Below are positions 13,945-22,914 of a stretch of DNA of 41,277 nt, in pieces. The notes below the pieces were generated by a model. The model was not told the origin of the DNA and did not search any database. It saw nothing but the letters and a program-made list of their open reading frames with translations. The stretch comes from a virus: IMG/VR virus record IMGVR_UViG_3300046808_000091, positions 1-41,277 of that record. One strand, 5' to 3'. The position numbers and the translations under genes are program-made. How positions within the stretch are numbered: position 1 is the stretch's first letter; each line of letters opens with the position of its first letter.

Positions 13945-15887
13945 TGCTAGGTAAAAAAGCACTTAGTGCTGCATCTGCTGCTGCCGCGCTCCCTATTGAG
14001 GACGTGTTCTCGACGTGGCTTTACACGGGAGGGTTGGCTACGAGTGTCACCAATGGCATCGACCTTTCTGGTAAAGGTGGGATGGTTTGGATCAAAGCTA
14101 GGAACGAGACTGGCACCAATCCGACAACTTCTTCATATGGTCGCGGAAACCACTTTCTGTTTGATACTTTGCGGTCAAACGCGGCGCTATGTTCTTCTTC
14201 TGCAGTGGCGCAAGACACGACTTTTGACTCTACCTATTTCAGTTTTCTGTCAAACGGATTTGGTATTGGAACCATTGGTAACGCTTGGACAAATGTAAGC
14301 GCAGGTTCCTATAGTTCTTGGTCTTTCCGCCAAGCGCCTCGTTTCTTCGACGTAGTGACTTACACTGGGACCGGGGCAAATCGTACTATCGCGCATGATC
14401 TTGGCGTGGTTCCGGGGTGCATTATCGTCAAGCGCACGGACACTACTGCTGATTGGCAAGTTTATCACCGCAGCAACGCCAACACTGAATACATGGTGCT
14501 GAACACTACTGCTGCTAAAGCAACTGGCACAACTCGTTGGAACAGCACGACGCCTACGTCCGCTGTGTTCTCTTTGGGAACGGACACGTCTGTCAATGCT
14601 TCTGGTGGCACATACGTCGCCTACCTCTTCGCCCACGACCCCCTCGGCCCGTCTGGTGATGGCTCGGATGGGTTGATTGCGTGTGGGTTGCATACGCAGG
14701 CGGTTACTGACGCTAACGAGTTGATTAACCTTGGGTGGGAACCTCAATGGGTTCTTACTAAAAGGGCAGATTCGTCTAACGACTGGATACTTGTTGACAA
14801 TATGCGTGGCTTTCTGGCGACAGGAAACTCAACCATGTTGCGACCAAATCTTCCCAACTTAGATGGCCTGACCACTAGTCCAAGACTTGCCAGCAACGGT
14901 TTTGTTTTCAGTACTACTGCTGGTCAGCAGCATATCTACATCGCCATCCGCCGTGGTCCTATGCGGGAACCTACGAGCGCGACGGAGGTGTTTGGTCTTA
15001 ACGCAAGAACAGGAACGGGGGCAAACGCTACGGTTACTGGCGGGCTAACTGCCGATTCTGTCCTTGTGAAAAACCGTGGGTCATCGGTTCATGATTTGCT
15101 CTCCTCAAGACTGACCGGGACAGGATACCTTGTCACGTCTAGTGCTGTTGCTGAGGCGGCTGCCGGGACTACGATCCTGCAAGCTAACCCTTGGGACGTT
15201 ATGAATGGGGTTAAGGTTGGTACAACATCAACGATCACCAACGCATCAGGCAACACGTTTATAAACTACCTGTTCAAGCGCGCCCCCGGCTTCTTCGATG
15301 TGGTAACGTATACTGGGACAACGACAGCAAGGTCCGTTTCCCATAACTTGGGCGTCGTACCTGAGTTGATCATTACAAAGAGCCGAAGCACCGCAAACTG
15401 GCTGGTCGATCATGTGCCGTCCGCTACTGGCGCGTATCTTGATCTGACATCTGCGTTTACATCCGGCCAATTTGTTTGGAATGACGGATGCACAGCAACC
15501 ACTATATCGACGACATTTATTGGTAGCTCCGTCAACGCCGCTGGCCAGACTTACATCGCCTACCTGTTCGCCTCACTTCCCGGCATCAGCAAAGTTGGGA
15601 CATATACAGGCAATGGCTCCAGTCAGACCATCGACTGCGGCTTCACGACGGGTGCGCGGTTCGTCCTTATCAAGCGCACAAGCGGCACGGGTGATTGGTA
15701 TGTCTGGGATACTGCCCGTGGCATTATCACAGGTAACGATCCTTATTTTAGGCTGAACGCGGACGGAACAGAAGTGGCGACAAACGACACGATTGACCCG
15801 GCCTCGTCTGGTTTCATCGTCAATCAGGTTGCCGCCACCAACGTAAACGTCAACACTGCGACCTACGTTTATCTGGCGATTGCCTAA
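13944..15887 (+). CDS. large tail fibre/receptor-binding protein with repeated DUF7483-like domains
   Basis: A 647-residue beta-rich fibre. A unit with the signature FFDVVTYTGT...H-LGVVPxxIIxK, then a variable segment and TYVAYLFA, occurs clearly at about residues 133-235 and about 450-550, with related copies near the N-terminus and the C-terminus (GTYTGNGSSQTIDCGF..FVLIKRT). This resembles DUF7483 repeats in phage fibres. I take ATG 13944 overlapping the previous stop. Codon use is less biased than neighbours, as is common in host-range genes. Probably binds the host surface. Confidence 0.8.
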   Translation: MLGKKALSAASAAAALPIEDVFSTWLYTGGLATSVTNGIDLSGKGGMVWIKARNETGTNPTTSSYGRGNHFLFDTLRSNAALCSSSAVAQDTTFDSTYFSFLSNGFGIGTIGNAWTNVSAGSYSSWSFRQAPRFFDVVTYTGTGANRTIAHDLGVVPGCIIVKRTDTTADWQVYHRSNANTEYMVLNTTAAKATGTTRWNSTTPTSAVFSLGTDTSVNASGGTYVAYLFAHDPLGPSGDGSDGLIACGLHTQAVTDANELINLGWEPQWVLTKRADSSNDWILVDNMRGFLATGNSTMLRPNLPNLDGLTTSPRLASNGFVFSTTAGQQHIYIAIRRGPMREPTSATEVFGLNARTGTGANATVTGGLTADSVLVKNRGSSVHDLLSSRLTGTGYLVTSSAVAEAAAGTTILQANPWDVMNGVKVGTTSTITNASGNTFINYLFKRAPGFFDVVTYTGTTTARSVSHNLGVVPELIITKSRSTANWLVDHVPSATGAYLDLTSAFTSGQFVWNDGCTATTISTTFIGSSVNAAGQTYIAYLFASLPGISKVGTYTGNGSSQTIDCGFTTGARFVLIKRTSGTGDWYVWDTARGIITGNDPYFRLNADGTEVATNDTIDPASSGFIVNQVAATNVNVNTATYVYLAIA

Positions 15888-15914
15888 TCACCCCCATCTG
15901 AAAGGATCAATCTC

Positions 15915-16397
15915 ATGGGCGAATACAGACACAAAGGCACAGGCGAGGTGAAGACCCAAGGGGAATGGCGGCTAGACAATCCGCAAGTCTCCCTGCCGCG
16001 CACTTGGAACCAGAACGTCCTCAACGCACTCAACGTCGAGGCCGTTTTTGAGACCCCAAAGCCGGATGCTGGTCCGTATCAAATGGCTGTCCGCAATGGC
16101 GTCACCAAAGACAGCAACGGCAACTGGGTGCAGGCTTGGGTTGTCGTTGACATGTTTAAGGACGACGCGGAAGGCACCAAGGCTGAGAAAGAGGCAGCCT
16201 ACCAAGCTAGTTTAGACGCAGAAGTGGCAAAAGGCGTCCGCATGGAGCGCGACAGCCTGCTCGCTGCTACCGACTGGATGGCTTTGTCCGACGTGACGCT
16301 GACTGCTGACTGGGCTGCGTATCGCCAAGCTCTGCGCGATGTCACAGCGCAGGCAGGATTTCCGCACAACGTCACTTGGCCCTCTAAGCCGGAGTAA
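15915..16397 (+). CDS. tail fibre assembly chaperone-like protein
   Basis: A 160-residue protein. The C-terminus with MERDSLLAATDWMALSDV, WAAYRQALRDV and FPHNVTWPSKPE matches the phage tail assembly chaperone (APC) pattern 'R...L...DW.......W..YRQ.LR......FP..v.WP..P'. The N-terminal 95 residues look like the fibre-interacting domain. It follows the large fibre gene directly, the usual place for fibre chaperones. AAGGA precedes the ATG. Confidence 0.8.
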   Translation: MGEYRHKGTGEVKTQGEWRLDNPQVSLPRTWNQNVLNALNVEAVFETPKPDAGPYQMAVRNGVTKDSNGNWVQAWVVVDMFKDDAEGTKAEKEAAYQASLDAEVAKGVRMERDSLLAATDWMALSDVTLTADWAAYRQALRDVTAQAGFPHNVTWPSKPE

Positions 16398-16400
16398 ACA

Positions 16401-16643
16401 ATGACCCCAGAAATGCTCTGGAGCCTTGGTCTTAGCGCAGCACTCGGCCTCGTCGGCTGGGTGCTGAAAAACCATGTGGACGAAGTGAAGCGGTTGCAAA
16501 TCCTGCTGAACCGTACCCGCGAGGAAGTCGCCAAGGACTACGTTACGCGGACTGATATGCACGCTGACATGAACCGAGTCATTGCTCGTTTGGACAACTT
16601 GGACAACAAGATCGACGCTCTCCTGCGCAGTCTGACTAAATAG
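16401..16643 (+). CDS. small membrane-anchored coiled-coil protein (80 aa)
   Basis: One N-terminal transmembrane helix (about residues 5-24, LWSLGLSAALGLVGWVL) followed by a basic/acidic amphipathic helix and a coiled coil ending DNLDNKIDALLRSLTK. This topology is common in small genes of phage lysis cassettes. It could be an inner-membrane spanin-like or holin-regulating protein, but no partner is identified. It follows the fibre chaperone gene with only three bases between. Confidence 0.75.
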   Translation: MTPEMLWSLGLSAALGLVGWVLKNHVDEVKRLQILLNRTREEVAKDYVTRTDMHADMNRVIARLDNLDNKIDALLRSLTK

Positions 16644-16645
16644 CC

Positions 16646-17131
16646 ATGTTTGATCCTGTCTCCATCAGCATGGCTATCAGCGTCGGCACCAAAGCCTTTG
16701 GTGCGCTGAAAGCAGGCATGGCAGCAGGAAAAGAACTACAAGACATGGCGTCTCAGCTAGGCGAGTGGGGGAAGGCTGTCTCTGACGTTGCCTACGCCGC
16801 CCGCAAGGCTGAAGATCAAGGTGTCTTGCAGACGCTGTTCGGCAACGCGGAAAAGAACGCTATTGAGGTGTTCGCAGCGCAAAAGCAGCTAGAGCATCAG
16901 CGCAAAGAACTTCGCCTACTGATCCAGTATTCCTACGGGCCTGCTGGCTGGGACGAATTCTTGAGCATTGAGGCTAAGATCAGAAAGCAACAGCAAGAGA
17001 CAGTTTACCGCAGGGCAGAACTTATGGAGGCGCTCGTCGCGTGGGTGGTCGGTATCGTCGCTACTCTAGTCGCCGTCGCTGTGGCTGTCGGCGTCATGTG
17101 GGGCATCGGTAGATACAGGGGGAACTGGTGA
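16646..17131 (+). CDS. hypothetical protein with C-terminal membrane helix (161 aa)
   Basis: A helical protein of 161 residues with a central coiled coil (about 70-125, with QKQLEHQRKELRLLIQYSY and AGWDEFLSIEAKIRKQQQ) and one C-terminal membrane helix (about 130-152, VAWVVGIVATLVAVAVAVGV). Proteins with this layout are frequent upstream of endolysin in marine podoviruses. Orientation and function are unknown; it may take part in lysis. Confidence 0.7.
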   Translation: MFDPVSISMAISVGTKAFGALKAGMAAGKELQDMASQLGEWGKAVSDVAYAARKAEDQGVLQTLFGNAEKNAIEVFAAQKQLEHQRKELRLLIQYSYGPAGWDEFLSIEAKIRKQQQETVYRRAELMEALVAWVVGIVATLVAVAVAVGVMWGIGRYRGNW

Positions 17132-17322
17132 TGGTGCTAGAACACTGGGTATGGCCCGTCTTTGCTGTGGCTATCGGTCTGCTTTTTTATTTGAGCGGCG
17201 ACGGCTTTTACCGCTACCCCTGCCAAGACCCGGCAAACTGGGACTCAATAGAGTGCAAGCCGCCGCTTTGTCTCCGCACCAAGAACTGCTCTGACGACCT
17301 GACTGGAGGAGTCGCACCGTGA
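17131..17322 (+). CDS. small Cys-containing membrane protein (63 aa), possible spanin-like
   Basis: One N-terminal hydrophobic helix (WPVFAVAIGLLFYLSG) followed by a short periplasmic-type segment with four cysteines (YPCQDP, IECKPPLCLRTKNCS). Cys-rich exported segments suggest disulphides. No lipobox is placed at the helix end. The start is ATG 17131, overlapping the previous stop; GTG 17128 is equally possible. In the lysis cluster it could be a spanin component, but I have no specific motif. Confidence 0.65.
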   Translation: MVLEHWVWPVFAVAIGLLFYLSGDGFYRYPCQDPANWDSIECKPPLCLRTKNCSDDLTGGVAP

Positions 17323-17594
17323 AAAAGACTGATCCTGACTTCCTCGAAGCCAAGCTGCGTTATTTCATCGGCGTATCGCTGACTTTGATCTTGGGCGGCA
17401 GCATCTTCATCATTCTGTACTCACTGGTCTTCGTCACGCAGCCCTTGGGCGAAAGCTCTGAGAACGACCGCGCCCTGTTTGCTATCCTGACTCCGATTGC
17501 CAGCTTTATCACAGGCGCACTCGGCGGGGTTATGGCCGCAGGCAACAACCGCAAACGCGACGACGAGTCGCCAGCACAGGAGCCTAACGAATGA
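17319..17594 (+). CDS. holin-like protein, two membrane helices (91 aa)
   Basis: Two transmembrane helices, about residues 14-40 (YFIGVSLTLILGGSIFIILY) and 50-74 (LFAILTPIASFITGALGGVM), then a charged hydrophilic tail (NNRKRDDESPAQEPNE). This is the class II holin layout. Start is GTG at 17319 with GGAGGA eight bases upstream and GTGA overlap. Just upstream of the endolysin with one small gene between. Holin role is inferred from topology and context. Confidence 0.6.
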   Translation: MKKTDPDFLEAKLRYFIGVSLTLILGGSIFIILYSLVFVTQPLGESSENDRALFAILTPIASFITGALGGVMAAGNNRKRDDESPAQEPNE

Positions 17595-17794
17595 TCGGCA
17601 AGATTATTAACATGTTCATTGGTCGCAAGATCAAAGAAAAGGCCGTTGATGCTGTGCTGGACAAGGTGAATCTGCCTGATCCCGTCGAGAACGCGATCAA
17701 AGCGGCAGCTACGGGCAACGTCGGTGATCTGCTCGGCGGCGACGCTAAAGAGGAGTTTGTGAAAGCCGCAGTCAAGAAGGTGAGAAAGAAATGA
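17591..17794 (+). CDS. small amphipathic protein upstream of endolysin (67 aa)
   Basis: A 67-residue Lys-rich protein with an amphipathic N-terminal helix (MIGKIINMFIGRKIKEKAV) and a basic C-terminus (AAVKKVRKK). It might bind membranes. It is coupled to the endolysin by an ATGA overlap. Short basic amphipathic proteins at this place are seen in other podoviruses; its role in lysis is plausible but not established. Confidence 0.7.
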   Translation: MIGKIINMFIGRKIKEKAVDAVLDKVNLPDPVENAIKAAATGNVGDLLGGDAKEEFVKAAVKKVRKK

Positions 17795-18633
17795 GTCTGC
17801 TGACTGAGGCGCAACTGGCCGCGATGCTTCCGACCAACAAGGACATCAAAGCGTGGTGCGAGGAGCTGAACAAGGCTCTGCCTAAGTACGACATCACCAC
17901 AGACAAGCGTATCGCTGGTTTCATCAGCCAGTGCGCGCACGAGTCAATGGACTTCAACGCGCTGTCTGAGAACCTGAACTACCGCGAGGAAACGCTGAAC
18001 AAGGTGTTTCCGCGTTATTTTGGCCCCGGCAAGCGCAGTGCTGCTGAGTACGCCCGCAACCCTGAGAAAATTGCCAACTACGTCTACATGGACGAGTTCC
18101 GCACCTCGAAGCTAGGCAACGTGCAGCCCGGTGACGGCTGGCGCTTTCGTGGCCGTGGGTTGAAGCAACTGACTGGGCGGGACAACTACACTCGCTTCGC
18201 CAAAGACTACGATATGACCGCCGAGGAGGCAGCCGAGTGGCTAGAAACCAAGGAAGGCGCTCTGGTATCTGCTCTATGGTTCTGGAATACCAACAAGCTC
18301 AACGCGATTGCAGACACAGGCAACGTGGCCGCGCTGACCAAGAAGATCAATGGCGGCAACATCGGCCTGTCAGATCGCCAAGCTCGCTACACCAAGGCTA
18401 TGACTGCACTGAGCGGCAAGATCGCGGCTCCTGTGACTACAGCAGTTGCTGAGACATTGCGCCGTGGCTCAAAGGGCGCGGCAGTCAAGAAAATGCAGGC
18501 AAAGTTAGGCTTGAAGGCTGACGGAGACTTTGGTCCCGGCACTGAAGCTGCGCTAAAAAAGTGGCAGGCAGCAAATGGCCTGACTGCTGACGGCGTAGCT
18601 GGACCTAAGACGTTGGCTAAATTGTTTAGCTGA
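17791..18633 (+). CDS. endolysin: GH19 chitinase-like domain plus peptidoglycan-binding domain
   Basis: A 280-residue cell-wall hydrolase. The GH19 domain (about 1-205) includes AGFISQCAHESMDFNALSEN with likely catalytic glutamates at about 51 and 60, FRGRGLKQLTGRDNY, and ALWFWNTNKLN. The C-terminal PG_binding_1 domain (about 213-279) has RGSKGAAVKKMQAKLG and DGDFGPGTEAALKKWQ. No signal peptide, so export needs a holin, probably the two-helix protein encoded just before. The order, catalytic then binding domain, is normal for alphaproteobacterial phage endolysins. Confidence 0.95.
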   Translation: MSLLTEAQLAAMLPTNKDIKAWCEELNKALPKYDITTDKRIAGFISQCAHESMDFNALSENLNYREETLNKVFPRYFGPGKRSAAEYARNPEKIANYVYMDEFRTSKLGNVQPGDGWRFRGRGLKQLTGRDNYTRFAKDYDMTAEEAAEWLETKEGALVSALWFWNTNKLNAIADTGNVAALTKKINGGNIGLSDRQARYTKAMTALSGKIAAPVTTAVAETLRRGSKGAAVKKMQAKLGLKADGDFGPGTEAALKKWQAANGLTADGVAGPKTLAKLFS

Positions 18634-18663
18634 TGTATTCTGCGCCCAACAGGGAGCTACACC

Positions 18664-20181
18664 ATGCCGCTTATCCCCATCGACCTGAAGCCCGGTGTCT
18701 ACAAAAACGGAACAGCCTACAGCGGGAAACTGCGGTGGGCTGACTCCAATCTTGTGCGTTGGAAGGACGGCGCTATCCGAGTCATCGGTGGCTGGGAGCG
18801 GCGTAAGACCGATCTTGGCGTCAACATCCCGGCGCTTTTTGCTGACGCGACCACAGAAGCTCCGCGCAACATGATAACGTGGACCGACAATGCGGGTACT
18901 AACCACATTGTCGTTGGCACCAACTTGAAGCTCTACCATATCGACAGCAGCGGCACGATAGACGACATCACTCCGGCAGGATTTACGGGTGGGTCTAAAA
19001 ACTCTGGTCTGGACGACGGTTACGGCACCTATTCTTACGGAACCTCCGCTTATGGCACTCCGCGAACAGCGGCAGGAGCCGTACCTACGCCCGTCCCGTC
19101 GTGGGATTTTGATCTGTGGGGCGAAAACCTGTTGGCGCAGTTCCGAGGCGACGGCGACCTTTACGAGTGGGAACCCGGCGACCCTGCTGCCGTAGCTATC
19201 GCCACTGCTCCAGAAGACATGCAAGACATTCTCGTTACGGACGAGCGCATTGTTCTTGGCATCGGCGGCACTGGCACCCCGCGTCTGGTGCAGTGGTCGG
19301 CGTCTGAAAACAACGCTGACTGGACCCCATCTGTCACCAACCAAGCAGGCTCTCTGACTTTGGCTGGTATCGGCCCACTGCTGGCGGCGACCCAAATTAT
19401 GAATGAGATTCTGATCGTCGGTCAGAACGAAATTCATGTGGGCCGCTATCTTGGGCCTCCCTACGTTTACGGCTTTGACCGCGTAGGCGACAACAACGGA
19501 TTGTTGTCGGCAAACTGCCTAGTCACGACTGCGCGTTTCGCCATGTGGGCAGCCGAGCGCAACTTCTGGCTTTATGACGGCTCGCTTAAAAAGCTGGAGT
19601 CGGACATCATCGACTTCTTCTACGACGACATCAGCGACACAGAGTACAGCAAAACCTACGGTTTTACCGTGCGCGATTTCAACGAAGTCTGGTGGGTCTA
19701 CCAGTCTAAGAGCAGCACGACGACGGAACCTGACTCGTATATCTGCTATGACTATGTGCTGAACCACTGGACTAAAGGTAAGCTCGACAGAACAGTCGGT
19801 ATCGACAAGGCGGCAACGTCTACGCCACTCATGGTGTCCGCTGGCGGTATTATCTACAACCATGAGCTTGAGCATATCGCCATTATGGACGGCATGACGC
19901 CCTATTGCGAGACTGGCCCTATCGAAATCGGCCAAGGCGACCAGCAGAGCTACATCGACTACCTCTATCCTGACGAAAACGTCGGCGGCAACGTCGCGCT
20001 GACGATCAAGACCAAAGATATGCCGAACTTGACTGAGCTGACTTTTGGGCCGTACACCATTAGCAGCCCGACTCCAGTCAGGGCGCGCGGTCGCCAGTTC
20101 GCTTTGCGCTTTGAGGGCCGCGCTGCTGGCTGGAAAATCGGTCTGATGCGGGCGAATGTGAAAGCTGGAGGTCTTCGTTGA
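18664..20181 (+). CDS. tail nozzle-like protein (tubular protein B / gp10-like)
   Basis: A 505-residue protein beginning with the signature LKPGVYKNGTAYSGKLRW, SNLVRWKDGAIRVIGGW, widespread in marine podovirus tail proteins. The remainder is a beta-propeller-like set of repeats (WSASENNADWTPSV, NFWLYDGS, WWVYQSKSS). Predicted to form the tail nozzle below the adaptor, equivalent to P22 gp10 or T7 gp12. It follows the lysis genes by 30 bases with AGGGAG as ribosome site. Confidence 0.8.
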   Translation: MPLIPIDLKPGVYKNGTAYSGKLRWADSNLVRWKDGAIRVIGGWERRKTDLGVNIPALFADATTEAPRNMITWTDNAGTNHIVVGTNLKLYHIDSSGTIDDITPAGFTGGSKNSGLDDGYGTYSYGTSAYGTPRTAAGAVPTPVPSWDFDLWGENLLAQFRGDGDLYEWEPGDPAAVAIATAPEDMQDILVTDERIVLGIGGTGTPRLVQWSASENNADWTPSVTNQAGSLTLAGIGPLLAATQIMNEILIVGQNEIHVGRYLGPPYVYGFDRVGDNNGLLSANCLVTTARFAMWAAERNFWLYDGSLKKLESDIIDFFYDDISDTEYSKTYGFTVRDFNEVWWVYQSKSSTTTEPDSYICYDYVLNHWTKGKLDRTVGIDKAATSTPLMVSAGGIIYNHELEHIAIMDGMTPYCETGPIEIGQGDQQSYIDYLYPDENVGGNVALTIKTKDMPNLTELTFGPYTISSPTPVRARGRQFALRFEGRAAGWKIGLMRANVKAGGLR

Positions 20182-20867
20182 AGCGCGGATTTATCGTCCC
20201 AGCACCGACAAGTCAGAATCTGACGCGCTGGGCAACCGACGTTCATAACTACCTGCGCGATTTCGACAACAAGGTTGTCGAGCCACAGACCGTTTTGATG
20301 CAGCACCAGATCGGCGGCGAGAAAGCCACTGTGGACGGTCTGCTCATGTGGGATGCAGTCAACGGCTATCCAGTCGTGTCTGAGGGCGGGATGTGGCACC
20401 AGCTCACTATGGGCAACGGCCATGCCGTTTTTACTCAAGACAACAACATCACGGCTGCGGCAGCGAACACGGCTTACGCCATTCAGTTCGACACGCCGAC
20501 CTTTGCCAACGACATCGCGCTCGACCCCGTAAACACCACTCGGATCGTTTTTGGCGACGGCGGTCTGTACCGCGTGTCGTTCACTGCGCAGATCGCCAGT
20601 TCGTCTGCCAGCACAATCGAGTTTCGGTTCTGGCCGCGCGTCAACGGCACCAATGTGGGAGGCAGCACTATGGTTGCGAGCCTGCACAACAACGGCGCTA
20701 CGATTGTCGTTTCAAGGGACTCAATCTTCCAGTTCTCTGCCAACGACTACCTCGAAGCCATGTGGGCGACCGATAGCACCAACGGCTTCCTTGAGGCTCA
20801 CGCATCTACTGCCTACGCTCCTGCGTCGCCGTCAGCTACAATGGCGATCAGTCGGGTGCAGCAATGA
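20178..20867 (+). CDS. tail protein with C1q/TNF-like jelly-roll C-terminus
   Basis: A 229-residue structural protein. The N-terminal 75 residues begin MKRGFIVPAPTSQNLTRWA and give a helix and short domain. From about 75 a beta sandwich follows (YAIQFDTPTFANDIAL, GDGGLYRVSFTAQI, EFRFWPRVNGT, FQFSANDYLEAMWA), the pattern of C1q/TNF-like domains in phage tails. The start is TTG 20178 with GGAGG six bases ahead and TTGA overlap with the nozzle stop. Confidence 0.8.
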   Translation: MKRGFIVPAPTSQNLTRWATDVHNYLRDFDNKVVEPQTVLMQHQIGGEKATVDGLLMWDAVNGYPVVSEGGMWHQLTMGNGHAVFTQDNNITAAAANTAYAIQFDTPTFANDIALDPVNTTRIVFGDGGLYRVSFTAQIASSSASTIEFRFWPRVNGTNVGGSTMVASLHNNGATIVVSRDSIFQFSANDYLEAMWATDSTNGFLEAHASTAYAPASPSATMAISRVQQ

Positions 20868-21256
20868 CGCTGACTGCCTCCATCCGCTACATAATTGACA
20901 ACATGGACCGTTTTCGGCCTGATTTAGAGGCTGCGATGGAGCATAACGGAGGTACTCACACCTTCGATGACTTGACTGCAATGGTGCTTCAGGGCCGTTT
21001 ACGGCTCTGGGCAACAGATAAAAGCATCGCCCTGACTGAAATCATTGAGTATCCGCGTCAGAAGCATTATCATGTCTTTGCCGCAGGGGGCGATTTGGAA
21101 GACATCGTGGCTACGATACCACAAGTCGAACAAGCTGCCCGCGACGCTGGTTGCTGCACTTTGACCATATCAGGCCGACGTGGCTGGGTCAGAGCTTTAG
21201 CACAACATGGCTGGACTGAGCAGTTCACCACATGCGTTAGGAGTGTAGAACCATGA
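20864..21256 (+). CDS. T7 gp13-like virion protein with GNAT-like fold
   Basis: A 130-residue protein. The pattern LWATDKSIALTEIIEYPRQKHYHVFAAGG split by GGDLEDIV, then GCCTLTISGRRGWVRAL..HGW, is typical of small phage proteins related to T7 gp13 or annotated as GNAT-like. They are thought to be needed for internal virion protein assembly rather than catalysis. It overlaps both neighbours (ATGA) and lies just before the internal virion protein genes, like T7 gene 13. Confidence 0.75.
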   Translation: MTLTASIRYIIDNMDRFRPDLEAAMEHNGGTHTFDDLTAMVLQGRLRLWATDKSIALTEIIEYPRQKHYHVFAAGGDLEDIVATIPQVEQAARDAGCCTLTISGRRGWVRALAQHGWTEQFTTCVRSVEP

Positions 21257-21888
21257 GCCTCGGCGGCAAGACAACGACATCCATCGACCCCGATCTGAAG
21301 AAGGCGGCGTTAGAGAACTTGGAAATGACGCGGCGCGCAGGGCAGCTTGGCTTTGTGCCGTATAAGGGCGCATCGGTCGCAGGCTTCCAGCCTATGCAGC
21401 TTGCTGCAATGCAGAATCTGAACACCGGGCTTGACGCTTTTGGTTTCGGCGGGTCGCCCATGCCGACTGGCGAAGACCTTAGTGCTTACCCGATCTATCA
21501 GGAGCAGCTTGCTATGATGGCTCCGGGGCAGCGCGACTTCATCAACTCCATGTTCATCGACCCCATGACTGGGGCGGCTCCGACCATGCAATACGGCGCA
21601 CAGCCAGACGCCAATAAGGCAGCCGCAGACCAAGCTGCCGCAGCCGCGATGGCGCAGCGCGACGGGCGGGATGCGAGTGATCGCGCTACTATGCCAAGCG
21701 GAGGCGGCACTAGATCGTTTAACACGGTCGGCTCCTACATGCCGGGTGGCGTAAACACCCGCAACCCCGGCAGTCTCGCTAACCGCACGGCTGCGGCTGC
21801 TACGTCGCGCCCAGCCGGACCTACAGCCCCGACTGGCGGTCGCGCCTCTAAAGCGCCGCCCAGCCGCTCTACAGGGAAAAGGAAGTAA
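21253..21888 (+). CDS. hypothetical virion protein, DUF-type 'SLGGKTTTSIDPDLK' (211 aa)
   Basis: Starts MSLGGKTTTSIDPDLKKAAL, continuing QLGFVPYKGASVAGFQPMQL. This N-terminus recurs in podovirus proteins between the nozzle and internal virion proteins. The second half (about 125-211) is low-complexity Ala/Pro/Thr/Arg, likely disordered, ending in a basic tail. Predicted internal or tail-associated virion component. The evidence is position and recall. Confidence 0.7.
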   Translation: MSLGGKTTTSIDPDLKKAALENLEMTRRAGQLGFVPYKGASVAGFQPMQLAAMQNLNTGLDAFGFGGSPMPTGEDLSAYPIYQEQLAMMAPGQRDFINSMFIDPMTGAAPTMQYGAQPDANKAAADQAAAAAMAQRDGRDASDRATMPSGGGTRSFNTVGSYMPGGVNTRNPGSLANRTAAAATSRPAGPTAPTGGRASKAPPSRSTGKRK

Positions 21889-21891
21889 GCC

Positions 21892-22902
21892 ATGTCCAGA
21901 GGCGGAAACAGACCAGCAGCGCAAACTACAGCCCCTGCACCAAGCCCCTTGTCCGCGATTGTGCGGCCAGCTCCGCAAGTCATGCCAGCGCCAACGGCAA
22001 CACCAATGGCAGCACCGACTGCTCCTGCTGCGTCGTCGGCCCCAAACGCCTACCAGCAGGCAGCGCAAGGTCTTACCTCTGCTATGGGCGGCGCTCGGTC
22101 TGCAATGGCATACCAGCCGACAAACGTAACCGCAGAGCGCGTAGGCACCACTTTCGGCTACACGCCTGATGCTGTCACTGCCCAGACTGCCGTTGGCGGC
22201 ATGGAGCAGTACTTTAATCCGTACACGCAAAACGTCATCGACGCCTCGCTTGCCGACATGGAGCGGCAGCGCCTGACTCAACAGCAGCAAATCGGCGCAC
22301 AGGCTGCTGCTGCTGGAGCGTTTGGCGGTTCTCGTCAGGGCCTCGTTGAAGCGGAAACCAACCGTGGCTTTGCCTCTCAGGGCGGTATGCTGGCGTCCCA
22401 ACTGCGTAATCAGGGCTTCAACACCGCTCTCGGAGCATCGCAGCAGGACGTTATTAACCGCATGAACGCTGACTTGGCCAATCAGGCGGCGCGGTCGAGA
22501 GAAGCAGAATTTAGGCAGTCTACTGGACTGCAAGCGCAAGGAATGAACCAGCAGGCAAGCTTGCAGGCGGCACTGAACAACCAGAGTGCCGGACTGCAAG
22601 GCGCGAACCTGCGGCTGTCTGGTGCTGGCCAACTTGGCAGCCTAGCCAATACTGGGTTCAACATGGGCAACACGCTTCAGCAGCAGCAGATGGCTCAGGG
22701 CCTCTTGCAGCAGCAGATGCGGCAGCAGCAACTCAACAACGCCCAGCAGCAGTTCTACGGCTACGCAAACTCGCCGCTGAACTACGTCAACATGATGAAC
22801 CAGTCACTGTCTAGCTCGCCACTGCGCGGTGCCAGCACTGAGCAATATCGCCCCGGCGCTCTGGATTACCTTAGCTTCGGCTCTGGGCTGATGGCCCTCT
22901 AA
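21892..22902 (+). CDS. internal virion/DNA-ejection protein (336 aa)
   Basis: A 336-residue protein. The N-terminal 80 residues are Pro/Ala-rich. The core from about 105 shows YFNPYTQNVIDASLADMER, QQIGAQAAAAGAFGGSRQGL, and Gln-rich heptads extending to about 300. The same core is found in marine podovirus internal virion proteins with a role comparable to P22 gp7/gp20 in building the ejection channel. Gln-rich coiled-coil and Ala helix suggest membrane-active oligomer. Ribosome site AGGAAG is ahead of ATG. Confidence 0.75.
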   Translation: MSRGGNRPAAQTTAPAPSPLSAIVRPAPQVMPAPTATPMAAPTAPAASSAPNAYQQAAQGLTSAMGGARSAMAYQPTNVTAERVGTTFGYTPDAVTAQTAVGGMEQYFNPYTQNVIDASLADMERQRLTQQQQIGAQAAAAGAFGGSRQGLVEAETNRGFASQGGMLASQLRNQGFNTALGASQQDVINRMNADLANQAARSREAEFRQSTGLQAQGMNQQASLQAALNNQSAGLQGANLRLSGAGQLGSLANTGFNMGNTLQQQQMAQGLLQQQMRQQQLNNAQQQFYGYANSPLNYVNMMNQSLSSSPLRGASTEQYRPGALDYLSFGSGLMAL

Positions 22903-22914
22903 AGGAGACTTTCT

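Noticed and set aside
21310-22632. 440-aa open frame on the minus strand under internal virion genes
   Set aside because: Arg/Ser/Cys-rich shadow translation opposite Gln/Ala-rich virion proteins, with no ribosome site or family resemblance.
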